Assembly (NCBI RefSeq): GCF_008807415.1
Contig: NZ_CP043626.1
Span: 2,170,001 to 2,234,000 of the forward strand
Source: Pseudomonas denitrificans (nom. rej.)
Lineage (GTDB): Bacteria > Pseudomonadota > Gammaproteobacteria > Pseudomonadales > Pseudomonadaceae
Length of the DNA stretch: 64,000 nucleotides
Reading direction: 5' to 3'
This document shows positions 40,072 through 49,509 of this stretch, piece by piece (position 1 is the stretch's first letter; every line of letters begins with the position of its first letter). The notes under the pieces are model-generated. The model was not told where the DNA came from and made no database searches. It saw nothing but the letters and a program-made list of their open reading frames with translations. A program made the position numbers and the translations under genes.

Positions 40072-41391
40072 CTAGAGCACCATTGCGGCCACCCAGCCGA
40101 ATACCAGCAGCGGCAGGTTGTAGTGCAGGAAGGTCGGCACCACGGTGTCCCAGATATGGTTGTGCTGGCCGTCCACGTTCAGGCCCGAGGTCGGGCCGAG
40201 GGTGGAGTCCGACGCCGGCGAGCCCGCATCGCCCAATGCGCCCGCAGTCCCCACGATGCTGACGATGGCCAGCGGGCTGAAGCCCAGGTGCACCGCCAGC
40301 GGCACGAAGATCGCTGCAATGATCGGCACCGTGGAGAACGACGAACCGATGCCCATGGTCACCAGCAGGCCCACCAGCAGCATCATGAAGGCGCCCAGCG
40401 CCTTGCTGCTGCCGATCCAGCCGGCGGCGCTGTCCACCAGACTGGCGACCTGCCCGGTGGCAGTCATCACCGCGGCGAAGCCCTGGGCGGCGATCATGAT
40501 GAAGCCGATCATCGCCATCATCTTCATGCCCTCGGTGAACAGGTCGTCCGCTTCCTTCCAGCGCACCACGCCGGACAGCGAGAACACCAGGAAGCCCACC
40601 AGCGCGCCGAGGATCATCGAGTCCAGCAGCAGCTGCACGGCAAAGGCCGCCGCGACGGCAACGCCCGCCACGACCAGGCTCATCCTGCTGTAAGGGGTAT
40701 CGACCCGCTCGGCCTGCTCGATGCGTTCCAGGTCGTAGTCACGCTTGCGGCGGTAGCTGAACAGCACCGCGATCAGCAGGCCGCAGACCATGCCCAGAGC
40801 CGGAATCAGCATGGCGTGAGTAACGTTGATGCCCTGCACGTCGACGCCCGCTCGGGCCACGTTGGCCAGCAGGATCTGGTTCAGGAAGATGTTGCCAAAA
40901 CCCACCGGCAGGAACATGTAGGGGGTGATCAGGCCGAAGGTGATGACACAGGCGATCAGCCGGCGGTCGATCTGCAGGCGCGTCAGCACATAGAGCAACG
41001 GCGGCACCAGCAGCGGGATGAAGGCGATGTGGATCGGCAGGATGTTCTGCGAGGAGATCGCCACCACCAGCAGCAGGCCGACCATCATCCACTTGAAGCC
41101 ATTGGAGCCGTTCGCCTCGTGGCGACCGAGCATCGCCAGGGCGCGATCGGCCAGCGCGTGCGCCATTCCGGAGCGCGCGATGGCCACGGCAAAGGCGCCG
41201 AGCATGGCGTAAGACAGCGCCACCGTCGCACCGGCCCCCAGGCCTTCGTTGAAGGCCTTCAGCGTGCCGTCCATGCCCAGGCCGCCCAGCAAACCACCGG
41301 CCACCGCGCCGGCGATCAATGCGACCACCACATGCACGCGACACAGGCTCAGGATCAGCATCAGGCCAATGGCGATCAGCACCGCATTCAT
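40072..41391 (-). CDS. Na+/H+ antiporter / YuiF-type permease
   Basis: A 439-residue membrane protein with 11-12 hydrophobic segments of the COG2056 (YuiF) group within the ion transporter superfamily. It shows SSQNILPIHIAFIPLLVPPLLYVL, GIGSSFSTVPIIAAIFVPL and GDAGSPASDSTLGPTSGLNVDGQHNHIWDT. The group is annotated as Na+/H+ antiporter; a Bacillus member transports histidine. The ATG at 41391 has AGAGGAG eight bases upstream, so the 73 residues opened upstream are not used. It is divergent from a TlpQ-like chemoreceptor. Confidence 0.85.
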   Translation of the reverse strand: MNAVLIAIGLMLILSLCRVHVVVALIAGAVAGGLLGGLGMDGTLKAFNEGLGAGATVALSYAMLGAFAVAIARSGMAHALADRALAMLGRHEANGSNGFKWMMVGLLLVVAISSQNILPIHIAFIPLLVPPLLYVLTRLQIDRRLIACVITFGLITPYMFLPVGFGNIFLNQILLANVARAGVDVQGINVTHAMLIPALGMVCGLLIAVLFSYRRKRDYDLERIEQAERVDTPYSRMSLVVAGVAVAAAFAVQLLLDSMILGALVGFLVFSLSGVVRWKEADDLFTEGMKMMAMIGFIMIAAQGFAAVMTATGQVASLVDSAAGWIGSSKALGAFMMLLVGLLVTMGIGSSFSTVPIIAAIFVPLAVHLGFSPLAIVSIVGTAGALGDAGSPASDSTLGPTSGLNVDGQHNHIWDTVVPTFLHYNLPLLVFGWVAAMVL

Positions 41392-41528
41392 CTTCACCAC
41401 TCCTCTCGCGGATCGCCGCGCCTGGGCGCGGGCAAAAGGCGCGCACTCTGCCAAACCCCTGGCGGGTGTCAAAACCCGTGTCGAATCAAGACGTTTCCAG
41501 AGTCGCCAGGCGTGAATTTCACCGCCGC

Positions 41529-41543
41529 TTGCACGATTTTTGC
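41529..41543 (+). promoter_or_regulatory. Sigma-54-like sequence upstream of the chemoreceptor
   Basis: TTGCACG-ATTT-TTGC has the -24/-12 spacing of a sigma-54 promoter but the -24 GG is TG. It may be fortuitous, because a much better FliA promoter lies closer to the gene. Confidence 0.2.
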
Positions 41544-41613
41544 CTGAAAGTCGCCGCCCGTCGTCAGGGCGCGCCAGAATCGCCTGTTTTCCCGCGTTTC
41601 GCCCCGTCACGGG

Positions 41614-41640
41614 TCAAGAAGATTCGGGAAAGGCCGATAT
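41614..41640 (+). promoter_or_regulatory. FliA (sigma-28) promoter of the chemoreceptor gene
   Basis: TCAAGAA at 41614-41620, 12 bp, then GCCGATAT at 41633-41640. This is close to the flagellar sigma-28 pattern TCAAG-N~13-GCCGATA. Transcription would start ~36 bp before the ATG, so the gene is tied to late flagellar genes. Confidence 0.75.
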
Positions 41641-41682
41641 ATCAGGCATCCCAGCGCTTAGTTCAAACAAGGATTCCCCTCC

Positions 41683-43827
41683 ATGCTGCTGCGCCGTCTC
41701 TCCATCCAGTGGAAGATCACGTTGCTTGCCGGGCTGTGTCTGCTCGGCGTCGTCTCGCTGCTCTCCGGCCTGTCCGTCTACCGCACGCAAACCAGTACCG
41801 CGCTGGTCAAGCAATCGAGCACCGAAATGCTCGATGAAGCGGCCAAGGCCCGCCTGCAATCGCGCGGAGAAGTCCAGGCCATGCGTATCCAGCGCTACAT
41901 CATGGATGCCTACCAGTACGGCAAGGGCTTCTCGCGGCAGGTACTGTTCCTGCGCGACCAGGCGCAGAAGCGCTTCCTCGATGCCTATGACCTGCGCGAA
42001 GACCTGACCCGCCAGGTGAAGACCGCGCTGGAAGGCAACCCGGAACTGCTGGGCCTCTATGTCGCCTTCGAACCCGATGCGCTGGACGGCAAGGACAAGC
42101 TCTTCGCCGGCCAGGGCGAGCTGGGCAGTAACGACGCGGGCCGTTTCTCCATCTACTGGTCGCAGGCCACCCCGGGCCACCTGGAATCGGAAGCCATGGC
42201 CGAGTCGCTGCTGCAGGACACCAGCCCAGGCCCGAGCGGCAGCGCCTACAATGCCTGGTTCACCTGCCCCAAGACCACCGGCCAACCCTGCGTACTCGAC
42301 CCGTACTTCGACGACGTCGGCAACAAGCGCATGCTGATGACCAGCATCGCCTTCCCGCTGGAACTGGACGGCAAGGTCATCGGCGTCATGGGCCTGGACA
42401 TCAGCATGGAGAAGCTGCAGGAAATCAGCGTCGAGGGCAGCCAGGAGCTGTACGACGGCCAGGGTCGCGTCAGCATCGTCAGCGCCGCCGGCCTGCTCGC
42501 CGGGCACAGCGCGGATGCCTCCAAACTGAGCAAGAACCTCAAGGAGGTCTACCCCAACCAGGGCGCCGACCTGCTGCAGGCCATCGCCGCCAATCATGAG
42601 CAGGTATTCCGTCAGGACGATCAACTGCGCGTGGTCGAGCCGCTGCAACCGATCCCCGGCTCCAAGCCCTGGGGTGTGCTGCTGGAAGTCCCGCAGAACG
42701 TCCTGCTCGGCCCGGCCATCGAGTTGCAGAACGAACTGGACAACCAGCGCGTGCAGGGCACCGTCTCGCAACTCGGCTTCGGTTTGATCGCCATCCTGAT
42801 CGGCCTGTTCGCCATGTGGCTCACCGCCCGCGGGGTGACCCGGCCGATCCTCAACGTCGCCGCCATGCTGCGCAACATTGCCAGCGGCGAAGGCGACCTG
42901 ACCAAACGCCTGGACTACAGCGGCAAGGACGAGCTGGGAGAACTGGCCGGCTGGTTCAACCGCTTCCTCGACAAACTGCAGCCGATCATCCGCGACGTGA
43001 AGTCCTCGGTGCAGGACGCCCGCGCCACTGCCGACCAGTCCTCGGAAATCGCCAGCCAGACCAGCGCCGGCATGCAGCAGCAGTTCCGCGAAGTCGACCA
43101 GGTCGCCACAGCCTCCCAGGAAATGAGCGCCACCGCCCATGACGTCGCCAACAGCGCCGCCATGGCCGCCGATGCCGCCCGTGGCGCCGACGGCGCGACC
43201 CGCGATGGCTTGAGCGTGATCGACAACACCACCCGCCTGATCGACGAACTGGCCAGCGACATGAGCAGCGCCATGAGTCAGGTGGAAGGGCTGGCCGCGA
43301 GCAGCGAGCAGATCGGCTCGGTGCTGGAAGTCATCCGCGGCATCGCCGAGCAGACCAACCTGCTGGCGCTCAATGCCGCCATCGAAGCGGCCCGCGCCGG
43401 TGAAGCCGGGCGCGGCTTCGCGGTGGTCGCCGACGAGGTGCGCAACCTCGCCAAGCGCACCCAGGACTCGGTGGAGGAAATCCGCCAGGTCATCGAAGGC
43501 CTGCAGAACGGCACCCGCGACGTGGTCGGCGCCATGAACAACAGCCACCGCCAGGCGCAGGACAGCGTGAACCAGGTCGAACAGGCCGTGGCCGCGCTGA
43601 AGCGCATCGGCGACGCCGTGGGTGTGATCACCGACATGAACCTGCAGATCGCCAGCGCCGCCGAGGAACAGAGCGCGGTGGCCGAGGAGATCAACCGCAA
43701 CGTGGCGGGCATCCGTGACGTCACCGAATCGCTGTCCAGCCAGGCGCAGGAATCGGCGCAGGTCAGCCAGTCACTGAACAAGCTGGCGAACCATCAGCAG
43801 GGGCTGATGGATCAGTTCCGCGTCTGA
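41683..43827 (+). CDS. tlpQ: Methyl-accepting chemotaxis protein with dCache domain, TlpQ/McpU-like
   Basis: A 714-residue chemoreceptor: TM1 about 14-32, a ~330-residue periplasmic dCache domain (about 40-360), TM2 about 366-386, HAMP (about 388-440) and a methyl-accepting signalling domain. The highly conserved tip is [32 protein letters not shown]. Length, dCache type and position (transporter gene divergent upstream, bqsS downstream) match P. aeruginosa TlpQ (PA2654), which senses histamine and polyamines. The ligand is inferred from that. No C-terminal CheR-tethering pentapeptide is present. It has a FliA promoter and ends 41 bp before convergent bqsS. Confidence 0.85.
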   Translation: MLLRRLSIQWKITLLAGLCLLGVVSLLSGLSVYRTQTSTALVKQSSTEMLDEAAKARLQSRGEVQAMRIQRYIMDAYQYGKGFSRQVLFLRDQAQKRFLDAYDLREDLTRQVKTALEGNPELLGLYVAFEPDALDGKDKLFAGQGELGSNDAGRFSIYWSQATPGHLESEAMAESLLQDTSPGPSGSAYNAWFTCPKTTGQPCVLDPYFDDVGNKRMLMTSIAFPLELDGKVIGVMGLDISMEKLQEISVEGSQELYDGQGRVSIVSAAGLLAGHSADASKLSKNLKEVYPNQGADLLQAIAANHEQVFRQDDQLRVVEPLQPIPGSKPWGVLLEVPQNVLLGPAIELQNELDNQRVQGTVSQLGFGLIAILIGLFAMWLTARGVTRPILNVAAMLRNIASGEGDLTKRLDYSGKDELGELAGWFNRFLDKLQPIIRDVKSSVQDARATADQSSEIASQTSAGMQQQFREVDQVATASQEMSATAHDVANSAAMAADAARGADGATRDGLSVIDNTTRLIDELASDMSSAMSQVEGLAASSEQIGSVLEVIRGIAEQTNLLALNAAIEAARAGEAGRGFAVVADEVRNLAKRTQDSVEEIRQVIEGLQNGTRDVVGAMNNSHRQAQDSVNQVEQAVAALKRIGDAVGVITDMNLQIASAAEEQSAVAEEINRNVAGIRDVTESLSSQAQESAQVSQSLNKLANHQQGLMDQFRV

Positions 43828-43868
43828 GCCCCGCAGCAGGACCGGTCGCCGGCAAGGCCGGCGTCAGG

Positions 43869-45188
43869 TCAGACCGTGCGGCGCGGCAGCTCCACCACCA
43901 CCCGCAACCCGCCCAGCTCGCTGCTTTCCAGGGTCAGGCCACCACCGCAGGCCGCCGCGATATCCCGCGCGATACCCAAGCCCAGGCCGTGCCCGGCCAC
44001 CTGCTCATCCAGCCGCGTGCCACGCTCCAGCACGCTGTCACGCTGGTCCTCGGCAATGCCGGGGCCATCATCATCAACGCTCAACCGGTAGGCATCGGCG
44101 CCCTTCTCAACCGTCAGGCGAACCTGGGCATCGGCCCATTTGCAGGCGTTATCCAGCAGGTTGCCGAGCATCTCCAGCAGGTCCTCCCGGTCATACGGCA
44201 GGCGCGTCGCGGGCGGCGCCTGCCAGTCGATGGCGAGGTGGTCGCCATGGATGAGCTTGAGCATGTCGCACAGGCTTGGCAGCTCCGCATCGCAATCGAA
44301 ATGGGCGCCGGGCAATGCCTCACCCACCAGCCGCGCGCGCCCCAGCTCGCGGGCCAGGCGCTGCTCGATCTGCTCCAGCTGCTCCTGCAACACACGCCGT
44401 AGCTCGGGGTGCTCGCGCAGCTCCTCGCGGTCGGCCAGGCTGATCAGCACGGCCAGCGGCGTCTTCAAGGCATGGCCGAGATTGCCCAGCGCATTGCGTG
44501 AGCGGCGCAAAGTGTCCTCGGTGTGCTGCAGCAGATGGTTGGTCTGCTCCACCAGCGGCTCCAGCTCGCGCGGTACCTGGCGATCCAGCTGGCTGCGCTG
44601 ACCCTCCTGCAACTGCGCGATCTGCTGGCGCACGCGCTCCAGCGGGCGCAGCGCGCGGCGCACGGCGAAGCTCTGGAACACCAGGATCAGCAGCAACGCC
44701 AGCGCGCCAGCCCCCAGGCCGATATTGCGCAGGCGGTTGAAGCTTTTGAGGACGGGTGTGTAATCCTGCGCGACGACAATGTTGAGCTTCTTGCCGTAAC
44801 GCTTGTAGTCGCCGCGGAAGACCAGCAGGCGCTGACCCTCCGGGCCTTTTTCCAGCTTGCTGGCCAGGCCCTTGTGCGACGGCAGCTTCAGCTCGTTGTC
44901 CCACAGCGAGCGCGAACGCCAGGTCTGGTCATCGAAGCGGATCACGAAGTAGCGCCCGGAGAACAGCCGCTCATAGGTGGCGTCGACCCGCTGTCCGTCC
45001 AGCTGCAGCCCTGCCGGGCCACGGGTGATGCCCACCAGCAGGCTTTCCGCCTCGTCCTGCAGGCCGTTCACCAGGTAACGGCGCAAACCCTGGTCGAACA
45101 ACCAGAGACCCGCCTGGGCCAACGCCAGGCCGACCACCACCAGCACCACGCCAAGCCCGAGTCCGAGCCGGCGCTGGATCGACATCAA
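43869..45188 (-). CDS. bqsS: Sensor histidine kinase of the BqsS/CarS type
   Basis: A 439-residue membrane kinase. TM1 is about 10-30, then a ~120-residue periplasmic domain and TM2 about 157-172. A short linker precedes the HisKA domain with phospho-acceptor H239 ([13 protein letters not shown]), followed by a HATPase domain ([35 protein letters not shown]). Gene order with the regulator and two PepSY proteins matches bqsPQRS (PA2659-PA2656), reported to sense Fe(II) and also calcium. I find no RExxE sequence in the periplasmic part, only REHPE at 258-262 in the cytoplasm. It overlaps bqsR by four bases. Confidence 0.85.
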   Translation of the reverse strand: MMSIQRRLGLGLGVVLVVVGLALAQAGLWLFDQGLRRYLVNGLQDEAESLLVGITRGPAGLQLDGQRVDATYERLFSGRYFVIRFDDQTWRSRSLWDNELKLPSHKGLASKLEKGPEGQRLLVFRGDYKRYGKKLNIVVAQDYTPVLKSFNRLRNIGLGAGALALLLILVFQSFAVRRALRPLERVRQQIAQLQEGQRSQLDRQVPRELEPLVEQTNHLLQHTEDTLRRSRNALGNLGHALKTPLAVLISLADREELREHPELRRVLQEQLEQIEQRLARELGRARLVGEALPGAHFDCDAELPSLCDMLKLIHGDHLAIDWQAPPATRLPYDREDLLEMLGNLLDNACKWADAQVRLTVEKGADAYRLSVDDDGPGIAEDQRDSVLERGTRLDEQVAGHGLGLGIARDIAAACGGGLTLESSELGGLRVVVELPRRTV

Positions 45189-45859
45189 CGGCCGACTCCG
45201 TTGCCGGTGAAGCGGTAGCCCTGGCCACGACGGGTTTCGATGATCTCGCGGCCGAGCTTGCGCCGCAGGTGGTTGATATGCACCTCGATGACGTTGGAAT
45301 CGCGCTCGGTCTCGCCGTCATATAGGTGCTCGGCCAGGTGCGATTTCGATAGCAACTGGCCGGGGTGCAGCATGAAATAGCGCAACAGACGGAACTCGGC
45401 GGACGTCAGGTCGACCTCCTTGCCACCCTGCTGCACGCACTGGCGCGACTCGTCGAGGCTCAGGCCGGCGACTTCCAGCTGGCTCTGGTTGGCCAACCCA
45501 CGGGCACGACGCAGCAGTGCCTGGATGCGCAGCAACAGTTCCTCGGGATGGAACGGCTTGGTCAGGTAATCGTCGGCACCGGCCTTCAGGCCATCGATGC
45601 GCTCAGCCCAGGAGCCGCGAGCGGTGAGGATCAGCACCGGAATCGAAAGCCCCATGCCGCGCCACTCCTGCAGCACTTCCAGGCCGGGACGGCCCGGCAG
45701 GCCGAGGTCGAGGATCACCAGGTCGTAGGGCTCACTGGCACCCTGCACGGCGGCGTCGCGGCCGTCGGCCAGCCAGTCCACCGCATAGCCCTGGCGGGTC
45801 AGGGTCGCCAGCAGCTCATCGGCCAGGGGGACGTGGTCTTCCACCAGCAGCAGGCGCAT
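45185..45859 (-). CDS. bqsR: Response regulator of the BqsR/CarR type
   Basis: A 224-residue OmpR-family regulator: receiver domain with acidic pocket E7/D8 and phospho-acceptor D51 ([13 protein letters not shown]), conserved Thr in LILTARGS and Lys in [10 protein letters not shown], then a winged-helix DNA-binding domain ([29 protein letters not shown]). It overlaps bqsS (ATGA) and shares one base with the upstream PepSY gene, so the four genes are co-translated. A candidate BqsR site lies before the first gene of the operon. Confidence 0.88.
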   Translation of the reverse strand: MRLLLVEDHVPLADELLATLTRQGYAVDWLADGRDAAVQGASEPYDLVILDLGLPGRPGLEVLQEWRGMGLSIPVLILTARGSWAERIDGLKAGADDYLTKPFHPEELLLRIQALLRRARGLANQSQLEVAGLSLDESRQCVQQGGKEVDLTSAEFRLLRYFMLHPGQLLSKSHLAEHLYDGETERDSNVIEVHINHLRRKLGREIIETRRGQGYRFTGNGVGR

Positions 45860-46173
45860 CAGTCGTCTTCCTTATCCTTGAGGATGCGGCCGTCGCGGGC
45901 ATCCAGTTCCAGTTCGCGCACCACGCCTTCGGTGGTCAGCAGTTCCACCTCGTAGATGTAGGTGTCGTGCTCCTTCTCCAGCTCGGCTTCGAGCAGGCGC
46001 GAGCCGGGGTAGCGGCTCAGCGCGGCGGGGAGGATTTCCTCGAAGGGGCGGATCACCCCTTCCTTGCTCAGGCGCAGGGCTTCGTCCTGGCTCAGGTCAT
46101 GGGCCTGCGCGACGCCAGCAATGGCGGCAAGCGCCAGGCCGAGCAGCGCCACGCGCGGCAGAACGGTCTTCAT
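45859..46173 (-). CDS. bqsQ: PepSY domain periplasmic protein (BqsQ-like)
   Basis: A 104-residue exported protein with signal peptide [24 protein letters not shown] and one PepSY-like module ([55 protein letters not shown]). Its acidic C-terminus KDKEDD might bind metal. It resembles its upstream neighbour, so the pair looks like a duplication. Start and stop overlap the adjacent genes by one base. Which of bqsP and bqsQ it represents is set by gene order. Confidence 0.75.
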   Translation of the reverse strand: MKTVLPRVALLGLALAAIAGVAQAHDLSQDEALRLSKEGVIRPFEEILPAALSRYPGSRLLEAELEKEHDTYIYEVELLTTEGVVRELELDARDGRILKDKEDD

Positions 46174-46481
46174 CAGTCATCCTGGTGATCGGTGAGGACT
46201 TCGCCGGTGACCGCATCCAGTTCGACATCCCACTTCACGCCCTGGGCGTCCTTGAGGTCGACCTTGTAGAGATAGCGGCCATGTTCCAGCTCGAGCTCGC
46301 TATCGTACACCGAACCACCGACATGCTTGGCCAGCGCAGTGCGGTTGAGCTCCTCGAAGTTGCGGATGGTGCCGGCATCGCGCAGGCGCAGCGCCTCGTC
46401 CGGGCCGATGTCGTGGGCCGTGGCAGCGCCCGCACCCAGCAGCAGGGCGGAGAGCGCGGTCAGGATCAGCAGCCATTTCAT
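46173..46481 (-). CDS. bqsP: PepSY domain periplasmic protein (BqsP-like)
   Basis: A 102-residue exported protein, first gene of the bqs operon. Signal peptide MKWLLILTALSALLLGAGAATA, then GPDEALRLRDAGTIRNFEELNRTAL and YLYKVDLKDAQGVKWDVELDAVTGEVLTDHQDD, a PepSY module. Such proteins often modulate periplasmic sensors or proteases, and a link to BqsS sensing is inferred from the operon. Start at ATG 46481; about 50 bp upstream is a BqsR-like box. Confidence 0.77.
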   Translation of the reverse strand: MKWLLILTALSALLLGAGAATAHDIGPDEALRLRDAGTIRNFEELNRTALAKHVGGSVYDSELELEHGRYLYKVDLKDAQGVKWDVELDAVTGEVLTDHQDD

Positions 46482-46528
46482 GAGCGTACCTCGTCAGAAT
46501 CTTCTTATCTCCAGACTAAGGCGAAGGA

Positions 46529-46544
46529 CTTAATTCAAGCTGAA
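46529..46544 (-). promoter_or_regulatory. Candidate BqsR/CarR binding box
   Basis: On the minus strand TTCAG-CTTGAA-TTAAG, one base off the reported BqsR tandem motif TTAAG-N6-TTAAG, ~50 bp before the bqs operon and facing it. It suggests autoregulation and may also affect the divergent patatin gene. Confidence 0.55.
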
Positions 46545-46576
46545 TCGGCAAGGATCATTCACCTGGTGAAGTATCC

Positions 46577-46603
46577 TTGCTCCCTGCGTACAGGCTCTAT
46601 AAT
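46577..46603 (+). promoter_or_regulatory. Candidate promoter of the patatin-like gene
   Basis: A perfect TATAAT at 46598-46603 lies 25 bp before the ATG, with TTGCTC 15 bp upstream. The -10 is convincing; the spacing to the -35 is short, and the leader would be only ~20 nt. Confidence 0.4.
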
Positions 46604-46628
46604 CGCGGCCTGCCAAAGCGAGGCCCGC

Positions 46629-47711
46629 ATGACCGCCATCCAGATCAAGACCCCCGCCCTCACCCTCAAGGCCGGAAACCGCGCGCTCCAGCGCATCCGC
46701 GAACAGGGGCTGGCCCCTGCCGATGTAGGCATCCTCCCCGGCGCCGCTGGCGGCCCGAAGGCGCTGGGCATCCAGGGCCTGGACCTCGCCCTGTTCGGTG
46801 AATGGCTGCCGCGCGCACCGCGTGAGCGCTCGCTGATCGGCGCCTCCATCGGTTCCTGGCGCTTCGCCAGCGCCTGCCTGCCCGACCCGGCCGCGGGCAT
46901 CCGCCGCCTCGGCGAGCTCTACACCCAGCAGCGTTTCGCCCGCAACGCGAGCATCAGCGACGTCTCGAAAAGCTGCGCGAAGATGCTCGACGACCTGCTC
47001 GATGGCCACGATGCCAGCGTGCTGGACAACCCCTGGTACCGCCTCAACGTCGTGGTGGTGAAGAGCCACGGTCGCCTCGCGCAGGACGGCAAGGCCAACC
47101 TCGGCCTGGGCCTGGGCGCGGTGATCCGCGACAACCTGGTCGGCCGCCGCCACCTGCACCGGCACTTCGAGCGTCTGATCATCCACGACGCCCGCCGCGC
47201 ACCACCGCTGGAGGCGCTGTCGGACTTCCCCTCGCGCTACCTGCACCTGGACCTGGCCAACCTGCGCCATGCCCTGCTCGCCTCCGGATCCATTCCCATG
47301 GTCATGGAAGGCGTGCGCGACATCCCCGGCGCCGGCCCCGGCACCTACCGCGACGGCGGGCTGCTGGACTACCACCTGGACCTGCCCTACCAACCCGAGG
47401 GCGTGGTGCTCTACCCGCACTTCACCGACAAGGTCATCCCCGGCTGGTTCGACAAGGGCCTGCCCTGGCGCCGCGGCGACGCCGGCCGCCTGCAGGACGT
47501 GCTGCTGCTGGCGCCGTCGAAGGACTACCTGGCACTCCTGCCGCACAACAAGCTGCCGGACCGCAAGGACTTCCACCGCTACCTGGGCGACGACGCGGGC
47601 CGCGAGCGCTACTGGCGCAAGGCAATGGATGAAAGCCGGCGGATGGGTGACGAGTTCCTTGAACTGGTAGACAGCGGGCGCCTCGGCGAACGGCTGCAGC
47701 CGCTGACATAA
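46629..47711 (+). CDS. Patatin-like phospholipase family protein
   Basis: A 360-residue protein with the patatin catalytic dyad. The nucleophile motif is GASIGSWRFASAC (GxSxG, about 77-81) and the aspartate motif is YRDGGLLDYH (DGG). The oxyanion-type loop is GILPGAAGGPKALGIQG. No signal peptide, so it is cytoplasmic or translocated otherwise. The open frame extends upstream to 46185 across the bqs promoter region; the ATG at 46629 is chosen because it follows a good -10 and starts the conserved part. Substrate unknown. Confidence 0.82.
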   Translation: MTAIQIKTPALTLKAGNRALQRIREQGLAPADVGILPGAAGGPKALGIQGLDLALFGEWLPRAPRERSLIGASIGSWRFASACLPDPAAGIRRLGELYTQQRFARNASISDVSKSCAKMLDDLLDGHDASVLDNPWYRLNVVVVKSHGRLAQDGKANLGLGLGAVIRDNLVGRRHLHRHFERLIIHDARRAPPLEALSDFPSRYLHLDLANLRHALLASGSIPMVMEGVRDIPGAGPGTYRDGGLLDYHLDLPYQPEGVVLYPHFTDKVIPGWFDKGLPWRRGDAGRLQDVLLLAPSKDYLALLPHNKLPDRKDFHRYLGDDAGRERYWRKAMDESRRMGDEFLELVDSGRLGERLQPLT

Positions 47712-47744
47712 TCAGCGGCTTCACGCCTACAGCAAGGAATCGCC

Positions 47745-48116
47745 ATGCCGCACTCTCGAAAGCTTCGCTCGCTTCTGGGCGCTCTCCTGCTCATCAGCAT
47801 GGGCGCGCAGGCCGCAGTCGATGAGAAGGCGCAGCGGGAAATCACCCAGTTGCTGGACTTCGTCGAGCACAGCGGCTGCCAGTTCATCCGTAACGGCAGC
47901 GAGTACCCGGCCGCCGAAGCACGCGCGCACCTGCAGAAGAAGTTGGATTACCTGGAAAACAAGAACATGGTGAGCAGCGCAGAAGACTTCATCGAGCGCG
48001 CCGCGACCAAGAGCAGCATGAGCGGCCAGCGCTATCAGGTGGATTGCCCGGCGGGCAAGCAGGACTCCAGCGCCTGGCTGAATGACGAGCTCAAGCGGCT
48101 ACGCCAGCCTCAGTGA
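47745..48116 (+). CDS. DUF5329 family exported protein
   Basis: A 123-residue small periplasmic protein: signal peptide to ISMGAQA, then AVDEKAQREITQLLDFVEHSGCQFIRNGSEYPAAEARAHLQKKLDYL and a second Cys in YQVDCPAGK, likely forming a disulfide. It matches DUF5329, which has no known function. It lies 33 bp after the patatin gene with AAGGAA upstream, so they may be co-transcribed. Confidence 0.8.
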   Translation: MPHSRKLRSLLGALLLISMGAQAAVDEKAQREITQLLDFVEHSGCQFIRNGSEYPAAEARAHLQKKLDYLENKNMVSSAEDFIERAATKSSMSGQRYQVDCPAGKQDSSAWLNDELKRLRQPQ

Positions 48117-48177
48117 AGCTTTCCCGCAAATGCGTAGCAGCGGACTGCGTCCACGGCGGCCCCAGGCCGCTCAGGTC

Positions 48178-48255
48178 CGTAGGGCGCATAACCCGGAACG
48201 GGTTATCCGCCGATGGGCCCGCGGCGGATAACGCTGGCGCGTTATCCGCCCTACG
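48178..48255. repeat. Large inverted repeat (REP/BIME-like)
   Basis: CGTAGGGCG at the left end mirrors CGCCCTACG at the right, with internal GGTTATCCGCC and GGCGGATAACG units, forming nested palindromes. This GTAGGGCGGATAACGC family is a common intergenic repeat in Pseudomonas. Confidence 0.75.
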
Positions 48256-48256
48256 A

Positions 48257-48285
48257 CCTATAGGAGCGAGCCATGCTCGCGAGCC
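48257..48285. repeat. REP-type sequence
   Basis: TATAGGAGCGAGCCATGCTC resembles the frequent Pseudomonas REP TGTAGGAGCGAGCTTGCTCGC. The core GCGAGC-CAT-GCTCGC is a hairpin. Confidence 0.7.
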
Positions 48286-48318
48286 GCCGCCGAAAACGGC
48301 GTTACCGCAACACTCCGA

Positions 48319-49509
48319 TCAGCCCGGCTGCCCATCCAGCCGCGGCTTCCAGAACATCGGGCCGTAGTGCCAGGCGAACATCAGGAACGCCACCACCCAG
48401 CACGCTGCCGCGATGCTCAGGCCTTCCAGCGGCCACCACATCACCAGCAGGACCCGCGCGACGACACCCAGGTTGAGCAGCGCGAAGGCCCAGGACATCA
48501 CCTTCGGCGGTTGCAGCGGGCGACCGGTGTGGCCAAGGCTCACCCGCGCGACCATCGCCAGGATCAGCCCGCCGACGCCACCCACGGTGAGCGCGTGGAT
48601 TGCCAGGCTCACGTTGAAGCTCGGCGAGAAGTTCCACAGCGCCATGCCTGCCGGGGCCAACATCATCCACAGATAGGCCAGGTGCAGCGACCAGAGCAGC
48701 GGCACGCCCCAGTAGTCCTTGTCGTACCAGCGCCACAGACGGACCAGGTGCCCCACCGCCAGCGCGGCGAACAGCAGGCCCACCATCGGGTACGGCGTCA
48801 GGCCGATGCCGACTGCGCTCAGCACCGCCACCAGCATGGTGCCGCCCAGCAGCGAATTGTCCAGCCAGTTCCAGGCCGGCACCTGGGCGGTGCGGCCCAG
48901 CCCGCGCTGGGTGAAGAAGGGAATCACGCGGCCGCCGATCAGGCCCATCAGCGCCGCCACCAGCCATAGCGCACCCAGCGCGCCACCGCGCTGCCAGGCA
49001 TCGTTACCGGTCCAGACGCCGGCCATCACCAGCACGTCGGCGAGTGTCAGCAGGCTCAGCACCGCGATGATCGGGTAGTTACGCTTCTGCCGGACCTGCC
49101 ACAGGCTGCGGCCAATGAAGAAGGCCAGCGCCGGCATGAACGCCAGCTCGAGCACGGTGACCAGCCACAGCGGCGCACCCACGAGCCAGCCCACCCGCGC
49201 CGAAAGCCAGACCAGCGACAACACCATCAGCGGCTTGCCACTGACGCCGGGGCGGCCGGTCCAGGTCTGCACCGCGGTCAGCAGGAAGCCGGCGATGATC
49301 GCCGCCGCGAAGCCGAAGAGCATTTCATGACGGTGCCAGGCCAGCCAGCCGCCCAGCGGTTGCCAGGTCGGCAGCACACCGAGCAGCACCGCCGCCCAGG
49401 CCGCGATGGCGATCAGCGCGAACACCGCGCCACCGAGGAAGAACGGGCGGAAACCCAGGCGCCACAGGGGCGGTATGGTCAACAGCGCTTTTCGATCAAC
49501 CAGTAACAC
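48319..49509 (-). CDS. nnrS: NnrS family haem-copper membrane protein
   Basis: A 396-residue protein with about 12 membrane segments and the NnrS features PPLWRLGFRPFFLGGAVFA, WHRHEMLFGFAAAIIAGFLLTAVQTWTG, GGRVIPFFTQRGL and SLAIHALTVGGVGGLILAMVARVSLGHTGRPL, with conserved His residues. NnrS proteins protect cells from nitric oxide stress. Start is GTG at 49509 with GGGAGG six bases upstream; this start overlaps the end of ppyR by 14 bases. It is the third gene of fhp-ppyR-nnrS. Confidence 0.92.
   Translation of the reverse strand: MLLVDRKALLTIPPLWRLGFRPFFLGGAVFALIAIAAWAAVLLGVLPTWQPLGGWLAWHRHEMLFGFAAAIIAGFLLTAVQTWTGRPGVSGKPLMVLSLVWLSARVGWLVGAPLWLVTVLELAFMPALAFFIGRSLWQVRQKRNYPIIAVLSLLTLADVLVMAGVWTGNDAWQRGGALGALWLVAALMGLIGGRVIPFFTQRGLGRTAQVPAWNWLDNSLLGGTMLVAVLSAVGIGLTPYPMVGLLFAALAVGHLVRLWRWYDKDYWGVPLLWSLHLAYLWMMLAPAGMALWNFSPSFNVSLAIHALTVGGVGGLILAMVARVSLGHTGRPLQPPKVMSWAFALLNLGVVARVLLVMWWPLEGLSIAAACWVVAFLMFAWHYGPMFWKPRLDGQPG

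Noticed and set aside
43847..43862. Terminator between tlpQ and bqsS
   Set aside because: A CGCCGGC/GCCGGCG stem exists but has no T-run on either strand, so it was not listed.
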